Shown here: positions 45,565-54,422 of the stretch, one piece after another
How positions within the stretch are numbered: the stretch's first letter is position 1
Layout: each line of letters opens with the position of its first letter
Assembly: GCA_026004735.1 (NCBI GenBank)
Contig: BPJS01000001.1
Coordinates: forward strand, 682,001-746,000
Reading direction: 5' to 3'
DNA from: Isosphaeraceae bacterium
Lineage (GTDB): Bacteria; Planctomycetota; Planctomycetia; Isosphaerales; Isosphaeraceae
Length of the DNA: 64,000 nucleotides
Position numbers and translations under genes: made by a program
Notes under the pieces: model-generated
Told to the model about the DNA's origin: nothing
Seen by the model: the letters and a program-made list of their open reading frames with translations, nothing else
Databases searched by the model: none

Positions 45565-47028
45565 ATGAAAACGATCCTCAAAGGCGCCCTCATCGCGCTC
45601 GGCGGCCTGGCCGCGGTCGGCGTCGCCTTGGCCTTCGTCCGCCCCGACCTCCTGCCCGCATGGGCCCGCCCGCGGGCCGCGTCCGTCACGTCCGAGCCCC
45701 CCCTCCAGTGCAAGGAGCACGGCGTCCCGGAGAAGTTCTGCACGCTCTGTCACAAGGAGCTGAAATCGAGCCTCACGCTCTGCAAGGAGCACGGCAATAT
45801 CCCCGAGGACATCTGCACGCTCTGCCATCCGGAGCTTAAGGAGAAGTACGACATCACGATGTGCCCGAAGGGGCACGGGCTCCCGCGGGACTTCTGCTTC
45901 AAGTGCGGCACGAACCCCTCGGCCTCGGCCGCGCCGGGCGAAGTGCCCGACGTGAAGCTCGCCTCGGCCGAGATCGCCAAGGACATCGGGATCGAGACCG
46001 CACCCGCCACGAAGGAGAAGCGGGCTCCCACCCTCCGGGCCAACGCCGAGACGGCCTACGACGCGAGGCGCTACGCGGAGATCCGGCCGCGCGTCTCCGG
46101 CTTCCTCAGCGAGGTGAAGGCCGACCTCGGCGATGCGGTGCGAAAGGGCGAAGTCCTCGCGGTGGTCGACTCGGCCGAGGTCGGTGCCGCGAAGGCCCGT
46201 TATCTCTCCGCCCGGGCCGCGGTCGAACTCGCCCAGGCGACCTATGACCGGACCAAGAGCCTGGCGGCCACCGGTGCCGTGGCCGCCAGGCAAGAGCTCG
46301 AAACTCAGACCGCGCTCGCCGAGGCGCAGGCCAACCTGCGCGAGGCCACCCAGCGGCTCAAGAATCTCCGCTTCGACGACGCGACGCTGGTCCGGCTTGC
46401 GAAGATGCAGGACACTTCCAGCCTGCTGGTGATCACCGCCCCGATCGGGGGCACCGTCGTCGCGCTGGAGGCTGTGGCGGGCGAGGCGGTGGAGCCCACC
46501 ACCCAGATCTATGCCCTCGCCGACACCCGGTCGATGTGGCTCTGGATCGACGTCTACGAATCCGATATCGACGCGGTGAAGGCCGGCCAGGCGGTGACCT
46601 TCACCGTCTCGGGCGCGAACCCGGCCGTGAAGGCCACCGCCTTCGCGGGCAAGGTCACCTGGGTCGGGACCGAGGTGGACCCGATGACCCGCACCACCCG
46701 CGTCCGGGCGGAGCTCGCCAACCCCGACGGCCGGCTCCGCGCCCACCAATTCGGTCGGGCCGAGGTCCAACTGGGCGTCGAGCACGAGGCGGTGGTCGTC
46801 CCGAGGGAGGCCGTCCAGCGCCGCTACCAGGACCACCTGGTGTTCGTGGCCCTGGCCGACGGTGTCTACCACCCGCAACGGGTCCGGGTCCGGCCCGCCG
46901 TCCGCGGCGATCTGATCGAGGTGGCATCGGGCCTCCAGCCCGGCCAGCGGGTTGTCACGACCGGGGCGTTCCTGCTCAAGACCGAGACGATGAAGGACGC
47001 CCTCGGGGCCGGCTGTACCGACGACTGA
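45565..47028 (+). CDS. RND efflux periplasmic adaptor with three N-terminal Cys/His motifs
   Basis: A 487-residue CusB/CzcB-type membrane fusion protein. An N-terminal anchor or signal (about 5-25) is followed by three tandem motifs: CKEHGVPEKFCTLCH (49-63), CKEHGNIPEDICTLCH (73-88) and CPKGHGLPRDFCFKCG (100-115). Each has the pattern C-x2/3-HG-x6/7-C-x2-C. The adaptor body follows: a lipoyl/barrel-sandwich (IRPRVSGFLSEVKADLGDAV), an alpha-hairpin (about 220-280, KARYLSARAAVELAQATYDR) and a beta-barrel (TRSMWLWIDVYESDIDAVKA). It links the CzcA-type pump, 24 bases downstream, to the outer membrane and may hand metal to it. Confidence 0.93.
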   Translation: MKTILKGALIALGGLAAVGVALAFVRPDLLPAWARPRAASVTSEPPLQCKEHGVPEKFCTLCHKELKSSLTLCKEHGNIPEDICTLCHPELKEKYDITMCPKGHGLPRDFCFKCGTNPSASAAPGEVPDVKLASAEIAKDIGIETAPATKEKRAPTLRANAETAYDARRYAEIRPRVSGFLSEVKADLGDAVRKGEVLAVVDSAEVGAAKARYLSARAAVELAQATYDRTKSLAATGAVAARQELETQTALAEAQANLREATQRLKNLRFDDATLVRLAKMQDTSSLLVITAPIGGTVVALEAVAGEAVEPTTQIYALADTRSMWLWIDVYESDIDAVKAGQAVTFTVSGANPAVKATAFAGKVTWVGTEVDPMTRTTRVRAELANPDGRLRAHQFGRAEVQLGVEHEAVVVPREAVQRRYQDHLVFVALADGVYHPQRVRVRPAVRGDLIEVASGLQPGQRVVTTGAFLLKTETMKDALGAGCTDD

Positions 47029-47052
47029 CCGGCCTCGAAGGAGGGCCATTTC

Positions 47053-50000
47053 ATGCTCAATGCGCTCATCGGCTTCAGCCTGAAGAACCGCTTCGTCATC
47101 CTCCTGTTGGCGGGCATCTTGGTCGCGCTCGGCGTCCGTGCGGCCGCGCGGTTGCCGCTCGACGCCTTCCCCGACACGACGCCGGTCCAGATCCAGATCA
47201 ACACGGTCGCCCCGGAACTCGGGCCCGAGGAGGTCGAGCGGCAGATCACCTTCCCGGTCGAGATGGCGTTGGGGGGCCTCAAGGGCTTGGAGCAGGTCCG
47301 CTCGATCTCGAAGTTCGGCCTCTCCCAGGTCGTCGCCACGTTCGAGGACGGCACCGACATCTACTTCGCCCGCCAGCAGGTGAACGAGCGGCTCGGCGAG
47401 GCGCGGCTCCCGGAGGGGATCGCCCGGCCCGAGATGGGCCCGGTCGCCACCGGCCTCGGCGAGATCTACCACTACCTGCTCACGAGCAGCGACCCGAAGG
47501 TCGGCCTCACCGAACTCAGGACCTTCCAGGACTGGGTCGTCCGACCGCGGCTCAGGCGCGTGCCGGGCGTGGCCGAGATCAACGCCTGGGGCGGGATGGC
47601 GAAGCAGTTCGAGGCCCGGGTCGACCCGGCGAAGCTGGCCAAGTACAAGCTCACGCTCGACGACGTGACGCGCGCGCTCCGCGAGAACAATGCGAACGTG
47701 GGCGGCGGCTATGTCGCCGAGGCCGGCGAGGCGAGCCTCGTCCAGGGAGTGGGCCGGGTCGCCTCCACGGACGCCATCGCCGGGGTCGTCATCACGGCCT
47801 ATAACGGGGTGCCTGTCCGCGTCCGCGACGTGGCGGATGTGGCGGTCGGCCACGTGATCCGCCGCGGCGGGGTGACCGCCGAGGGTCAGGGCGAGGCGGT
47901 GCTGGGCCTGGCCTTCATGCGGATGGGCGAGAACTCGCGCGAGGTGACGATGGGCCTCGACAAGGCCATGGAGGACGTCCGTTCCGCCCTGCCCAAGGGG
48001 GTGGAGATCGCCGAGGTCTACGAGCGGACGCACCTCGTGGACCAGGTGCTCCACACGGTCGAGAAGAACCTCTTCGAGGGCGCCGTCCTCGTCATCGCCG
48101 TGCTGTTCGCCTTCCTCGGGAACTTCCGCGCGGGCCTGATCGTCGCCTCGGCCATCCCGCTGTCGATGCTCTTCGCCGTCACGATGATGGAGCGGATCGG
48201 CATCGCCGGCAGCCTGATGAGCCTGGGGGCCATCGACTTTGGGCTGGTCGTCGACAGCTCGGTCGTCATGGTCGAGAACTGCGTGCGCCACCTCGCCCAC
48301 GACCGTTCGGGGCGGAAGCAGCTCGACATCGTGAGGGATGCGGCCGTCGAGGTGAGGAAGCCGACGATGTTCGGCGAGCTGATCATCATGATCGTCTACC
48401 TGCCGATCCTCACCCTGGAGGGGATCGAGGGGAAGTTGTTCCGGCCGATGGCGATGACGGTCATCTTCGCGCTGCTGGGCTCGATGGTGATGTCGCTGAC
48501 CCTCATGCCCGTCCTCGCCTCCCTCGGCCTCTCGCGGAAGGTGAGGGACAAGGAGACCTTCGTCGACCGGATGGCCCACAGGGTCTTCCAGCCGATCCTC
48601 CACCTGGGCCTGAGGTTCCCGCGCACTACGCTCGTCATCGTCGGGGCGATCACGCTAGGCGCGACGATCCTCGGCCTCGGGCTCGGCTCCGAGTTCGTCC
48701 CGCGGCTCAACGAGGGGACCATCGTCATCAACACGGTGCGCCTTGCCGGCATCAGCCTGGAGGAGTCGCTCCGGTACAATACGCGGATCGAACAGATCCT
48801 GAAGCGTGAATTCCCCGACGAGATCGAGTCCATCTGGAGTCGCGTCGGCACCCCCGAGGTGGCGACCGATCCCATGGGCCTGGAGGTCGGCGACATCTTC
48901 ATCACGCTCAAGCCCCGCGAGGGCCGCTATCCGATCGCGCGGCCGCCGCTTTTGAGCGGCCCGGCCGTTTGGGGGCGCTACTTCACGCAGAAGCCCGAGG
49001 GCGGTTGGACGCGGGCGAAGAGCCAGGACGAGCTCGTGAAGAGAATGGCCGAACTCACGGAGAGGCTCCCCGGGATGCGGGCGGCCTACACGCAGCCGAT
49101 CGAGATGCGGATCAACGAGATGGTCTCGGGCATCCGGGCGGACCTCGGGATCATGCTTTACGGCGACGATCTGGCCGTCCTCAAGGAAAAAGGTGAGGAC
49201 ATCCTGCGAATCGTGCTCCAGATCCCAGGCGCGGCGGACGTGAGCCTTGAACAGATCACGGGCCAGCCGGTGCTCCGTGTAGCGGTCGACTGGCAGGCCC
49301 TCTCGCGGTACGGGGTCTCCGCCCGGCAGGTGCTCGATGCCGTGAAGGCCGCGGGCGGCATCCCCGTCGGCGAGGTCCTCGAGCCCGGGATGCGCTTCCC
49401 GTTCGTCGTGAGGCTATCCGAAGATTATCGGGCAAACCCCGGGGCGCTCGGCCAAGTCCTCGTCACGACCGCCTCCGGGCAGCGGCTCCCGCTCACGCAA
49501 CTCGCCCGCCTGGAAGAGGTCACCGGGCCGTCCACCATCCAGCGCGAGTGGGGCCAGCGGCGGATCGTCGTCCAGTCCAACGTCCGCGGCAGGGACTTGG
49601 GCTCCTTCGTCGAGGAGGCCCAGGCCCGGGTCAAGGCCGGGGTGAGGCTGGACACCGGCTATCACATCGAGTGGGGCGGCCAGTTCGAGCATCTGAAACG
49701 CGCCGAGCGGCGGCTCCTCATCGTCGTGCCGCTGGCCCTGGCGCTCATCCTGAGCCTCCTGTACCTGACGTTCCACTCGATGCGGGACGCGCTGATGATC
49801 TTCAGCGGCGTGCTCTTCGCCCGGGTGGGCGGGGTCCTCGGGCTCTGGCTGCGGGGGATGCCGTTCACCATCTCGGCCGGGGTGGGGTTCGTCGCTCTCG
49901 CCGGCGCGTCGATGCTCGAGGGGCTGGTGCTCGTCAGCTACATCCGCGACCGGATGGCGCACGGGGTCCCGAAGCGGGAGGCGATCGAGCAGGCCCGGCT

Positions 50001-50277
50001 CGCGCGGCTCCGGCCCGTGCTCATGACCGGCACCGTCGCGGCGTTCGGCTTCGTCCCCATGATGCTCTCCACCGGCATCGGCGCCGAGGTCCAGCGCCCC
50101 CTGGCCACCGTGGTCTTCTTCGGCATGGTCTGCGACACGTTCCTCACCATGCTGGCGCTGCCGGTCCTCTACCTCCTCTTCGGCAAGGGTCCGGAGCGGG
50201 AAGACGGGGCCCCCGAGGACTCCCGCCACGAGGGGAACGGGGCAATCGCCGTGCCCGGAGAAGCGGTGGGGGTCTGA
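47053..50277 (+). CDS. CzcA-type heavy-metal efflux RND pump
   Basis: A 1,074-residue inner-membrane proton-driven pump of the HME-RND family, full length. The N-terminus (RLPLDAFPDTTPVQIQINTV) is diagnostic. The transmembrane proton/cation relay IDFGLVVDSSVVMVEN has Asp395, Asp401 and Glu408, the pattern of CzcA-like (divalent Zn/Co/Cd) pumps rather than CusA. SEFVPRLNEGTIVINTVRLA begins the second half. It works with the adaptor upstream. No outer-membrane channel gene is in the window, so it may borrow one. The C-terminus is extended by about 40 polar residues. Confidence 0.94.
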   Translation: MLNALIGFSLKNRFVILLLAGILVALGVRAAARLPLDAFPDTTPVQIQINTVAPELGPEEVERQITFPVEMALGGLKGLEQVRSISKFGLSQVVATFEDGTDIYFARQQVNERLGEARLPEGIARPEMGPVATGLGEIYHYLLTSSDPKVGLTELRTFQDWVVRPRLRRVPGVAEINAWGGMAKQFEARVDPAKLAKYKLTLDDVTRALRENNANVGGGYVAEAGEASLVQGVGRVASTDAIAGVVITAYNGVPVRVRDVADVAVGHVIRRGGVTAEGQGEAVLGLAFMRMGENSREVTMGLDKAMEDVRSALPKGVEIAEVYERTHLVDQVLHTVEKNLFEGAVLVIAVLFAFLGNFRAGLIVASAIPLSMLFAVTMMERIGIAGSLMSLGAIDFGLVVDSSVVMVENCVRHLAHDRSGRKQLDIVRDAAVEVRKPTMFGELIIMIVYLPILTLEGIEGKLFRPMAMTVIFALLGSMVMSLTLMPVLASLGLSRKVRDKETFVDRMAHRVFQPILHLGLRFPRTTLVIVGAITLGATILGLGLGSEFVPRLNEGTIVINTVRLAGISLEESLRYNTRIEQILKREFPDEIESIWSRVGTPEVATDPMGLEVGDIFITLKPREGRYPIARPPLLSGPAVWGRYFTQKPEGGWTRAKSQDELVKRMAELTERLPGMRAAYTQPIEMRINEMVSGIRADLGIMLYGDDLAVLKEKGEDILRIVLQIPGAADVSLEQITGQPVLRVAVDWQALSRYGVSARQVLDAVKAAGGIPVGEVLEPGMRFPFVVRLSEDYRANPGALGQVLVTTASGQRLPLTQLARLEEVTGPSTIQREWGQRRIVVQSNVRGRDLGSFVEEAQARVKAGVRLDTGYHIEWGGQFEHLKRAERRLLIVVPLALALILSLLYLTFHSMRDALMIFSGVLFARVGGVLGLWLRGMPFTISAGVGFVALAGASMLEGLVLVSYIRDRMAHGVPKREAIEQARLARLRPVLMTGTVAAFGFVPMMLSTGIGAEVQRPLATVVFFGMVCDTFLTMLALPVLYLLFGKGPEREDGAPEDSRHEGNGAIAVPGEAVGV

Positions 50278-50648
50278 CGCGCATGGAGGCTTCTCCGGTC
50301 TTTCGGAGGATCGTGATGTGCCAGGACCAACAGCGGCCCTTGGCGGGCCGCGACGAGCCCCGCCAGAGCGAGCTCCTCCCCCTCGGCCAGACCGATCGAC
50401 GTCCTGACTGCGGCGGCGCGCGAGCATCCCGCGGATTCACAAGGTATTCGCCGCAATAGCAGGGCAGGCCCGACCTTGTGCCTCCCATAACCACTCGTCG
50501 ACTTGTGGGAGGGATCGTGGTAATCCAAATCGAATTTAAATATATTATTTACTATGGTTTATTGGAAACAGATGAGCGAGGCCGAAGGGACGCATCCGAA
50601 GGATAGCCCATACGCCGCGCGCCGGGCCAATAGAGGATGTTCTGAACC
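50278..50648 (+). other. Intergenic region with an AT-rich candidate promoter
   Basis: About 370 bases between the RND pump and the broken ATPase. Bases about 50520-50575 are sharply AT-rich in this GC-rich DNA (AATTTAAATATATTATTTAC) and contain TATTAT and TACTAT as -10 candidates. No repeat or gene is seen. Confidence 0.4.
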
Positions 50649-52651
50649 ATGAATGAAGACGGGAACACGGTGACAACGGATGAGCCCGGGGCCCAGCCGG
50701 ACGAAGGGCACGACGAAGAGGCGGAGCTGGGCGGCTTCCAGGGGCCGTGGTATCGATTCCCGCCCGCGCGCAACGCCCTCATCGCTGCCGCGCTCTTGGC
50801 CGTCGGCTGGCTCGCTTCCCGGCTCGGCACACCGGCGTATCTTGCTCAGGGCATCTATGGCCTCGGCATCCTGATCGGGGCCTACTACTGGGCCCGCGAG
50901 GGCTGGGAGGAGTTCGCCCGTGAGCGCGAGGTCGGCATCGAGGTCCTCATGGCCTGTCGCCACGCTGGGCGCCGTCCTGCTCGGCGAGTGGTTCGAGGCC
51001 GCCTTCCTGGTCGTCCTCTACGCGGCCGCCGAAGCGATCGAGGAGTACACCTTCGCCCGCACCCGCGCCGCGATCCGCGCCCTGCTCGACCTCGCCCCGG
51101 AGGACCGCCCACCTCCTGCGCCGACCGGGGCGAGGTGGCGATCCCGGCCGAGGATCTCTCGCCCGGCGACCTCTTCCTGGTCCGACCCGGGGAGAGCCTG
51201 CCGACCGACGGCGTCATCCGCGCCGGGGCGACGAGCCTCGACGAGGCGCCCATCACCGGGGAGTCGGTCCCGGTCGACAAGGCCGAGGGCGACCAAGGTC
51301 TTCGCCGGGACCCTCAACCTCACGGGCGGCCATCGAGGTCGAGGCCACGACGGGCGTTCGCCGGACAACACGCTCTCGCGCATCATCCACCTCGTCGAGG
51401 AGGCCCAGGAGCAGAAGACCGGCGCGCAGCGCTTCATCGACCGCTTCGGCCGCCCGCTACAGCCCGGCCGTCCTGCTCGGCGCGCTCGTCCTGCTCGTCG
51501 TGCCGCCGCTCGCGGGGGGCGACGCCTCGGACCGTGGGCCCGCCGGGCCGTGACGCTCGCCGTCGCGGGCGCGCCCTGCGCCCTGGTGATGTCCACGCCG
51601 GTGGCGGTGGCCGCCGCCATCGGCTCGGCGGGCAAGCGGGGCGTCCTCATCAAGGGAGGCCTCCACCTGGAGAACCTCGGCAACGTGCGCGTGGTCGGCC
51701 CTTCGACAAGACCGGCACGCTCACCCGACGGCGAGCCCGAGTCGTGACCGACGTCGATCCCGCTCGGCGATGCGACCCGGGCCGTGCGTGCTCCGCCTGG
51801 CCGCGTCGGTCGAGGCGCTACTCCGAGCATCCGCTGGCCCGGGCCATCGTGCGCCGCGCGGAGGCCGAGGGCGTCGAGCGCCTGCGGCCGAGGCCGCGAC
51901 TTCGAGGCCCTGGCGGGGGCCGGGGCCAAGGCCCGACGTCGACGGCACCGACGTCTACGTCGGGCAGCCCGGAGCTGTTCCGCGGACCTGGGGAGCGGCG
52001 CCGTCGGCGCCGCGGCGCTCGCCGAGGGCGATCGCCGAGGAGGGCAAGACCGTGGTCCTGGTCGGGACGACCGACCGCGCGATCGGCCTCCTCGCGCTGC
52101 GGGATCGGACTCAGGCCGGAGGCCGCCGATGCGGTCCGGTCGCTCCACGCCGAGGCGGATCGCCAAGGTGGCCATGCTGACCGGCGACAACCGCCGCACC
52201 GCCCGGGCCATCGCCCGCGAGCTCGGGATCGACGAGGTGCGCGCCGACCTGAAGCCCGAGGACAAGGTCGCCGCGGTCCGGGAGCTCGAACGGGCGTACG
52301 GCCCGGTGGCGATGGTCGGCGACGGGATCAACGACGCGCCGGCGCTGGCCGCGGCGACGGTCGGGCATCGCGATGGGCGACGCCGGGACCGACGCCGCGA
52401 TCGAGGCCGCCGACGTCGCGCTCATGGGCGACGACCCCGGCAAGGTCCTCGCGATCCCTGGCCTCGGCCGCGAGCGCGCCGGTGATCGCCCCAGAACATC
52501 GTGTCTCTCCATCCTGCTCCTGGCCGCGCTGATCCCGGCGGCCGTCTCCGGCCTGCTGGGGATCACCGTGGCGGTCTTCGCCCACGAGGCCAGCGAGCTG
52601 CTGGCCGTCGCCAACGGCCTGCGCGTCGCGCGCGGGCAGGCCGGGAGATGA
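50649..52651 (+). pseudogene. P1B-type metal ATPase broken by many frame changes
   Basis: The region reads as one P1B-ATPase only if the frame is changed about 20 times. In the starting frame are MNEDGNTVTTDEPG, the first helices, TGESVPVDK and DKTGTLT (Asp at 51705). GAPCALVMSTPVAVAAAI and [13 protein letters not shown] through [13 protein letters not shown] are in a second frame. [20 protein letters not shown] and the last helices with HEASELLAVANGLRV are in a third. APC in the sixth helix position and HEASE near the end resemble the P1B-4 (Co/Zn/Fe) class. Either it is a dead gene or the local consensus sequence is poor; the flanking genes are intact. Confidence 0.85.
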
Positions 52652-52663
52652 GGAGAAGACGCT

Positions 52664-53923
52664 ATGCCCCAAATCCCCCGCGACAAGTGGCCCGACAGTA
52701 CGCTGGCACTGATGTCCGACCCCTACAGGTTCATCTCGAAGCGGTGCCGGCGCTACCAGTCCGACCTGTTCGAGGCCCGGCTCATGCTCCGGAAGACCAT
52801 CTGCATGACAGGCCGGGACGGGGCTGCGCTGTTCTACGACGAGGACCGCTTCACCCGGAGCGGCGTCGCGCCCGCGTGGCTCCAGAAGACGCTCTTCGGC
52901 CAAGGCGGCGTGCAGGGGCTGGATAGAGAGGCGCACCGGCACCGCAAGCAGATGTTTATGTCGCTCATGGCCCCCGAGCGGATCGAGCGCCTGGGAGCCA
53001 TCGCCGGCGACTGGTGGCAGGTCTATGCCCGGAAGTGGGCCGGGGCAGATCGGGTCGTGCTCTATGGCGAGGTGAACGAGATCTTGTCCCGGGCCGTCTG
53101 TGCCTGGGCCGGCGTCCCGCTCGCGGAGCCGGAGGTCGGCCGGCGGACGACCGAACTGATGGCGATGTTCGACCGGGCGGCGACCCTCAGCCCGGCACAC
53201 CTGTGGTCCCGGCTGGCCCGCCGGCGGGCCGAGCGGTGGATCGGGGACCTGATCGAAGACATCCGCGCCGGCCGGCTCAAGCCGCCCGAGGAGAGCGCGG
53301 CCTGGGTGGTCGCGATGCATCGGGACCTGAAGGGGGGCTTGCTGGACCGGCACACGGCGGCGGTGGAGTTGATCAACGTGCTGCGGCCGACCGTGGCCGT
53401 CTCGGTCTTCATCACCTTCGCCGCCCTAGCCTTGCACCAGTACCCCGCGTGCCGGGAGAGGCTCGCGGCCGGCGAGGCCGGCTACGCGGACCTGTTCGCG
53501 CAGGAGGTCCGGCGGTTCTACCCCTTCTTCCCGGCCGTCATGGCGCGGGTGCGGCACGACTTCGAGTGGAAGGGCTATCACTTCCCCAAAGGGCGGAGGG
53601 TCGTGCTGGACCTGTACGGCACCAACCACGACCCCCGGACCTGGGAGGAGCCGGAGGCGTTCCGTCCGGAGCGGTTCCGCCGGTGGGACGGGTGCCCCTT
53701 CGACTTCATCCCCCAGGGGGGCGGGGACCACCACCGGAACCATCGCTGTCCGGGCGAGTGGATCGCGGTCGAGCTGATCAAGGTGTCGTCGGGGTTCCTG
53801 GCCGGGGGCATCACCTATGACATGCCGGAGCAGGACCTGCGGATCGACTATGGGCGGCTGCCGGCCCTGCCGCGGAGCCGATTTATCATCAACAACGTAC
53901 GTTTGCCGACGACCAGGAAGTAA
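52664..53923 (+). CDS. CYP152-type cytochrome P450 (fatty-acid peroxygenase-like)
   Basis: A 419-residue P450. The heme segment FDFIPQGGGDHHRNHRCPGE has Cys362. The LRPTVAV segment carries Arg241-Pro242, the substrate-carboxylate-binding pair that replaces the usual acid-alcohol pair in CYP152 peroxygenases. GGVQGLDREAHRHRKQMFM has Gln84, the residue seen in the hydroxylating P450-BSbeta, whereas OleT-type decarboxylases carry His there. It should use H2O2 to hydroxylate fatty acids in the cytoplasm without a redox partner. It begins 12 bases after the broken ATPase. Confidence 0.92.
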   Translation: MPQIPRDKWPDSTLALMSDPYRFISKRCRRYQSDLFEARLMLRKTICMTGRDGAALFYDEDRFTRSGVAPAWLQKTLFGQGGVQGLDREAHRHRKQMFMSLMAPERIERLGAIAGDWWQVYARKWAGADRVVLYGEVNEILSRAVCAWAGVPLAEPEVGRRTTELMAMFDRAATLSPAHLWSRLARRRAERWIGDLIEDIRAGRLKPPEESAAWVVAMHRDLKGGLLDRHTAAVELINVLRPTVAVSVFITFAALALHQYPACRERLAAGEAGYADLFAQEVRRFYPFFPAVMARVRHDFEWKGYHFPKGRRVVLDLYGTNHDPRTWEEPEAFRPERFRRWDGCPFDFIPQGGGDHHRNHRCPGEWIAVELIKVSSGFLAGGITYDMPEQDLRIDYGRLPALPRSRFIINNVRLPTTRK

Positions 53924-53952
53924 GCGGCTCGGTCAGCGAACAGGAGGTAATC

Positions 53953-54150
53953 ATGAAACGCAAGGAAATCGCCAAGTTCTTCTCCGGAGTTGCGGCGAAT
54001 CAGGTTCTGACTCACGGTGGCCTTGCCATCGGCGACGTTCGATTCACGCTCTTCGGCATCTCCTACACTCCCACATTCAACACCTTTGCGGCCATCGTGT
54101 GGGCGATCGTGTTGCTCCTTCTGATCTACTATGCATGGATCAAGAAGTGA
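53953..54150 (+). CDS. Small single-helix membrane protein
   Basis: A 65-residue protein preceded by a strong ribosome-binding site (AGGAGG, seven bases before the ATG). The N-terminal 40 residues are soluble (MKRKEIAKFFSGVAANQVLT), and a C-terminal membrane helix ends IVLLLLIYYAWIKK. No family recognised. It lies 29 bases after the P450 gene and overlaps the CDF fragment by 16 bases. Confidence 0.65.
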   Translation: MKRKEIAKFFSGVAANQVLTHGGLAIGDVRFTLFGISYTPTFNTFAAIVWAIVLLLLIYYAWIKK

Positions 54151-54422
54151 TCGACATCCTCAACCTGCGGCTCCTGCGGGCTCACCGCGAGCACGGCGTA
54201 CATCTGAAGGCGTCGTGGATCCTCACCACTAACGACATGCTGGCCAACCTCGGCGTCGTCGTCGCTGGCGTCGCGGCGATGGTTTTCAAGTCCCCGCTGC
54301 CCGACCTGCTGATTGGGCTGGTGGTCGTCGGGATCGTCCTCAAGGGCGGGTGGGACATCTTGGGGGAGGCGCGCGAGGCGCGCCGGACGGCGGATTCGGC
54401 CACCGCGGGAGCAGGTTCATGA
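54135..54422 (+). pseudogene. Truncated cation diffusion facilitator (CDF) fragment
   Basis: A 95-residue open frame matching only the second half of a CDF membrane domain. LRLLRAHREHGVHLKASWIL leads into TTNDMLANLGVVVAGVAAMV (helix 5 region) and SPLPDLLIGLVVVGIVLKGG (helix 6), then stops. Helices 1-4 and most of the C-terminal cytoplasmic domain are missing. ATG 54135 lies inside the small gene upstream. Its stop overlaps the ligase start (ATGA at 54419-54422). It may still be translated, but it cannot be a complete transporter. Confidence 0.7.

Noticed and set aside
45702..45830. Reading the two CTLCH motifs in the RND adaptor as c-type heme sites
   Set aside because: They are part of a tandem C-x3-G-x-C-x2-C array whose third copy ends CFKCG, without His. 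Metal binding explains all three copies better.
45556..48603. A 1,015-codon open frame on the minus strand across the RND adaptor and pump
   Set aside because: It is exactly antisense to two genes with intact family motifs, and its product is His/Asp/Arg-rich without domains. It reflects high GC and codon bias.
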